A DNA stretch of 10,546 nucleotides, taken from NCBI GenBank assembly GCA_035437945.1, contig DAOMZG010000246.1:1-10546 (forward strand), in the 5' to 3' direction. The notes beneath the pieces are model-generated. The model did not search any database and was not told where the DNA came from. It saw only the letters and a list, made by a program, of their open reading frames with translations. This DNA is from UBA9464 sp003445095 (lineage in GTDB: Bacteria; Verrucomicrobiota; Verrucomicrobiia; Limisphaerales; UBA9464). Positions within the stretch are counted from its first letter, which is position 1. The number at the start of each line of letters is the position of its first letter. The position numbers and the translations under genes are program-made. Below, one piece after another: positions 7,302-10,546 of this stretch.

Positions 7302-7600
7302 GACGGAGGGTTACCAAGGTGCCCCCGAGCGGGCAAAGAGTTTGGAAGGGGCCACTCACCGGTAAGTAATTGCGATCGTTGGGAAGTCTCCACCGAAAAA
7401 TCGGCGGTCGATTAGGCTAACCGCGATTGAATCCGTGAAACCTTGACGGGCCAAGCTCCCGAATGAATCCCGGAATTGCGCCTTGAGTTTCGATTCTCGA
7501 GGCCGGCCACGAGCATTCCGGCCGGAGTCAACACCACGAAATCTGCAACTCCCTTGCCTCGGGCATTGCGGGATCGCGGAAATGAGTGATATGATTACGC
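7302..7600. other. Divergent intergenic region
   Basis: This stretch separates the minus-strand permease from the plus-strand secreted protein and must hold promoters for both directions. Short frames that cross it have no recognisable protein features. A possible hairpin with a 6-bp stem (ggccgg 7501-7506, ccggcc 7518-7523, 11-nt loop) is visible but may be chance at this GC content. I find no convincing promoter for the permease; a candidate for the plus-strand gene is listed separately. Confidence 0.6.
7566..7595 (+). promoter_or_regulatory. Candidate sigma70-like promoter TTGCGG-18-TATGAT
   Basis: TATGAT (7590-7595) matches the -10 consensus at five of six bases, with TTGCGG (7566-7571) 18 bp upstream as a weak -35. 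Transcription would begin at about 7601-7603, on or next to the ATG at 7601. That would make the message leaderless, or point to the next ATG at 7622 as the real start. No Shine-Dalgarno precedes 7601. This is a pattern match only. Confidence 0.3.
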
Positions 7601-10254
7601 ATGGGCTTATCCCAAAAAACGATGGTAATCGGCGCCGCACTCGTCGCCACCCTCACGGCAAGCCATGCCGCTACTGTTGACCTGCCAGCCTCGGCAGCTC
7701 TTCCCGCCGGGACCTCGACCGTTCGTGGATTCCTCATCAAGGTTGCTCAGGGTCCCGAGTCTCCGTTGTTGTCCAATAACGCCACTCGAGCATTGAACCA
7801 GGTCCACGGGACTCTCCTCGACGAAGCCGGTGTCCCGGTCCCCAATCAAGCGTTCCCGGGCCCGCTCGACGGCGGTATCTATTCGGCCGACACCGCCAAC
7901 TTCGAGAAAGATGGCAACCAGGTTGACATCGTGGACGCGGACCAAAACCCGCTGGCCACGTTTTTTCCCTTCACCTTCCCTGGAATTCCTGGCAGCGAGG
8001 GACACACCGAGAATTTCAGTCTTGAGGCGATCGGGTTCGTCGAACTTCCAGCCGGCGTAACCACGTTCGGCGTTTCCACGACGACCGAGCGGACGGACAA
8101 TGGCAACGATGACGGCTTTGTGGTGACGGTCGGAACTCCGCCCGGTGACTTCTTCGGCCTCAAGGTCGGTGAGTTTCAGCGTAATGCCCCTCCCTTCGCG
8201 GGCGGCTATCGCAATGAGTCTCAGTTCTCGGTCAACGCCCCCGTCGCAGGAATTTATCCCGTGCGAATGCTGTTTTGGCAGACCAGTTTGGGATCCAGCC
8301 TCCAATGGTACACGATTCTCGAGACCGGTGAGCGGCTGCTCCTGAATGACTCCGCCGACCCGCGCGCGCTCAAAGTCTATCAGGACACCTCCGTCGCTGC
8401 GGCCAGCGCTCCTTACGTCGGGGAGGTCACTCCCCTGCCGGGCTCCGCGGGTAATAGCCCTTCGGCACCCATCGATATCCTCTTGGTGGACGGCAGTACC
8501 ACGGTGGCCACGACTGATGTGGCCCTGTCACTGAACGGGACACCCGTCAACCCGCAAGTTCTGACGAAAGCCAACGGACAAATCACCATTAGCTACAGCC
8601 CTAACGCCACTCGCCCGGAGTCTGATAACCTGGTGAAACTGACCTACCGTGATTCGGCTGGTGTGAGCCGGACCAACCAATGGAACTTCACCATCACGAC
8701 AAGCGGTGGTGAGATTTCTAATGTCACGGGACAGTGGGACTTCGACCACGGCAACCTCGCTGCCTCTGTGGGTCAGGACCTGGAGTATTTGGACGGGCCT
8801 AACGGCTTAGGTAAGGCCAATACGACCTTCGGCACGACGACTTCCTTCGGTATTCCCGACATTGGCGGCAAGCCGGCGTCGGTTGTCCACCTGCCCGGCC
8901 GAATTAATCCGACTGGACCCGATCCTGAAAACCGGGCTTCCGGTCTACTCATGCACCACGGTATTCCGGCCAACGGCGGCGGTTCCCGCGTCAATCAGTA
9001 CACCATCATTTACGACGNNNNNNNNNNNNNNNNNNNNNNNNNNNNNNNNNNNNNNNNNNNNNNNNNNNNNNNNNNNNNNNNNNNNNNNNNNNNNNNNNNN
9101 NNNNNNNNNNNNNNNNNGCCGACCAATTGATCCCCAATAACCTCTTGGACGGCGATCGCCGCAGCCTCGCGCTGACGGGAGCGGCGCTCTTCGGAGACGG
9201 TGACGACGGCGAACTGCATCCCGTTTATGTCAACAGCGTGCAAATTCGTTCGGGCAAGCTTTCGGATGCCCAGCTCGCGGCCCTGGGATCCGCTACGGCA
9301 GATGGTATCCCATCGGTTGTTCCCAAGAGCACAGTGACCGGCCAATGGAACTTCGACAACGGCAACCTCGCCGCGACCGTCGGCAAGGATCTGGAATATC
9401 TGGACGGCGCTGACGGATTGGGTAAGGCGAACACGACGTTCGGTACGACGACTTCTTTCGGGATCCCCGACATCAACGGGACGCCGGCGGCCGTCGTCCA
9501 TCTACCGGGCCGGATTAATTCAAATGGGCCTGATCCTGAGAACCGCGCCTCCGGCCTGCTCATGCACCATGGCATTCCGGCCAACGGCGGCGGTTCCCGC
9601 GTCAATCAGTACACCATCATTTACGACGTGTACTGGGAAACCGGACCGGGCTTCGCCTCGTTCCTCAACGTCGATCCGGCCAACACCTCCGATGGCGACT
9701 TCTTCTTCCGCGTCGGTGATGGCGGGTTCGGCCAAGGCACCGGTGGCTACGAAGGCAACACCGTGATGGAAATCGGCAAATGGCACCGCGTGGCCTTTGC
9801 GGTGGACATGGCCGCCACTCCTCCGGTTGTGACCAAGTACCTCGATGGACAGAAACACGCCGACCAATTGATCCCCAATAACCTCTTGGACGGCGATCGC
9901 CGCAGCCTCGCGCCAGCGGGAGCGGCCTTGTTCGGAGACGGTGACGACGGCGAACTGCATCCCGTCTATGTCAACAGCGTGCAGATTCGTGCCGGAAAAC
10001 TATCCGATGCGGAACTTGCCGCCCTCGGACCGGCATCCGCTACCGGAATTCCCCTATTCCTCACCGTGGCAACGCCGCCGACGTTGTCAGTCAACACCGA
10101 TGCTTCGGGGAACGTGGTAATCACGTTCACCGGTAACCTTCAATCCGCGGGGACGCTCAGCGAAACATTCACCGACGTGTCTGGGGCTGTGAGTCCTTAC
10201 ATTATCAACAAAGGTAGTTTGGCAGCTCAACAATTCTACCGCGCCGCCAATTGA
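7601..10254 (+). CDS. Secreted LamG-like (concanavalin-type) repeat protein, interrupted by an assembly gap
   Basis: An N-terminal signal peptide (MGLSQKTMVIGAALVATLTASHA, probable cleavage after residue 23) indicates export. Next is an unassigned beta-rich region with a segment YPVRMLFWQTSLGSSLQWYTI and then GERLLLND (about 218-250), of a style I associate with verrucomicrobial exoproteins, then an Ig-like segment (about 268-368). Two near-identical units follow (from codons 8723 and 9334), each starting VTGQWxFDxGN and ending in a LamG-type stretch with GKWHRVAFAVD, a KYLDGQKHADQL segment and VNSVQIRxGKLSDAxLAALG. The last about 60 residues (from PPTLSVNTDASGNVVITFTGNLQSA to FYRAAN) are a C-terminal module frequent in Verrucomicrobiota surface or secreted proteins. 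The frame differs by one across the 100-N gap; if the gap is really 230 bp the frame is restored and the protein is 927 residues. The start may be ATG 7601 or ATG 7622. A strong terminator follows. Function is probably carbohydrate or surface binding; no catalytic motif is seen. Confidence 0.8.
8723..9312 (+). repeat. LamG-like unit, copy 1 (contains the gap)
   Basis: Homologous to copy 2 (9334-10053). Left of the gap the two copies align at a constant offset of 611 and right of it at 741, so the intact period is most simply 741 bp (247 codons). The outer part of the left arm shows about 11 amino-acid differences in 95 residues and many silent changes, whereas the bases next to the gap are identical to copy 2. 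Confidence 0.9.
9018..9117. other. Assembly gap of 100 N (placeholder length)
   Basis: Exactly 100 N interrupts LamG unit 1, a common placeholder for an unknown distance. Comparison with unit 2 predicts 230 missing bases equivalent to 9629-9858, or 230 plus a multiple of 741 if extra units were collapsed. Confidence 0.95.
9334..10053 (+). repeat. LamG-like unit, copy 2 (complete)
   Basis: The complete unit of about 240 residues runs from VTGQWNFDNGN to the GIP at 10045-10053. It includes the central stretch VYWETGPGFASFLNVDPANT, a glycine-rich loop (VGDGGFGQGTGGYEGN) and GKWHRVAFAVDMAATPP that is missing from copy 1 because of the gap. Bases 9629-9858 are the part with no counterpart in copy 1. 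Confidence 0.9.
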
Positions 10255-10288
10255 TTCGGTGCAGGAGACATAGTTGCCTCCAAATCGA

Positions 10289-10325
10289 AGCGGGCCAGGC
10301 CTACGTCTGGCCCGCTCTTTTTTTT
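10289..10325 (+). terminator. Rho-independent terminator
   Basis: A perfect 10-bp stem (agcgggccag 10289-10298, ctggcccgct 10307-10316) with an 8-nt loop is followed by an eight-T run (10318-10325). It sits 34 bp after the stop codon of the LamG-like gene and should end its transcript. Confidence 0.9.
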
Positions 10326-10546
10326 GGAGCAGGTGCCGATCATCCACGGGCGAAACTTGGCTTTGTGAGGAACGCCCGCCCGGAGGCTGTCTTCAGATAT
10401 TTCTCGAAGGCGCCGGCTCGCTTAGCATCGCTAAAGGCAATCGCCGTTTTGATTCTCCATGATTCAAATGGTAGGGATGGCGCGCTGAGCTGTCCCCGGC
10501 CCGGGCGCAGCTCCGGGCTGGCCTTTCGCAGTGACGCGTCGAATTC
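10326..10546. other. Non-coding tail of the window
   Basis: No open frame here has recognisable protein character. Apart from the hairpins near 10474-10518 I see nothing assignable. It may be upstream sequence of a gene beyond the right edge. Confidence 0.5.
10474..10518. repeat. Two adjacent GC-rich hairpins, REP-like
   Basis: The first has an 8-bp stem including two G-U pairs (gggatggc 10474-10481, gctgtccc 10489-10496); the second a 6-bp stem (gcccgg 10499-10504, ccgggc 10513-10518) with an 8-nt loop. There is no T run, so they are not intrinsic terminators. The sequence differs from the REP palindromes of the RAYT element. They could be a dispersed extragenic repeat, but a single occurrence cannot show that. 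Confidence 0.35.

Noticed and set aside
7356..7640. 94-residue minus-strand frame in the divergent intergenic region
   Set aside because: It overlaps the start of the LamG-like gene and has no family resemblance, Shine-Dalgarno or coding-like composition.
7607..8305. 232-residue minus-strand frame opposite the signal peptide region
   Set aside because: It is antisense to a well supported secreted protein, and its charged composition mirrors the opposite strand.
9018..9130. Frameshift or pseudogenisation of the LamG-like gene
   Set aside because: The frame change occurs exactly across a 100-N placeholder and disappears if the gap has the 230 bp predicted from the repeat.

Overview
The window reads like a high-GC chromosomal contig from a Verrucomicrobiota bacterium (Pedosphaera/Limisphaerales-like). 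This is inferred from protein style: a secreted LamG-type protein with a characteristic C-terminal module, a very large ABC-2 permease of the two-motif type, a REP-associated transposase, and few Shine-Dalgarno sequences. No marker gene is present, so the taxonomy is an inference.

Layout. (1) Bases 3-332 (+) are the C-terminus of an O-antigen ligase/polymerase-like membrane protein, cut by the left edge. (2) Converging on it is a three-gene minus-strand cluster read from 7301 down to 430: an ABC-2 type permease (5451-7301), a GalU-like sugar nucleotidyltransferase (4560-5405), and a giant 1377-residue protein (430-4563) that overlaps the GalU-like gene by 4 bp (ATGA). (3) An approximately 300-bp divergent intergenic region (7302-7600) follows. 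(4) A secreted LamG-like protein (7601-10254, +) carries two near-identical 741-bp units. Its first unit is interrupted by a 100-N assembly gap, and the gene ends in a strong intrinsic terminator (10289-10325). (5) Bases 10326-10546 show no convincing gene.

Most interesting object: the 1377-residue protein. An N-terminal GHMP-kinase-like half (about residues 170-700) and a C-terminal UDPGP-type nucleotidyltransferase half (about 1000-1377) are separated by a complete Y1/HUH REP-associated tyrosine transposase (RAYT) module (about 741-950). The transposase DNA is bounded by 56-bp imperfect inverted repeats, each made of two tandem REP palindromes 8 nt apart. The mobile element has landed between two enzyme domains in the same strand and frame, with no stop codon, so its REP ends are translated as Gly/Ala/Pro-rich linkers.

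How the genes may work together (inference): the GHMP-kinase-like and nucleotidyltransferase activities suggest sugar to sugar-1-phosphate to NDP-sugar conversion, which would fit beside an O-antigen ligase. The permease and the LamG protein have no evident link to that pathway.
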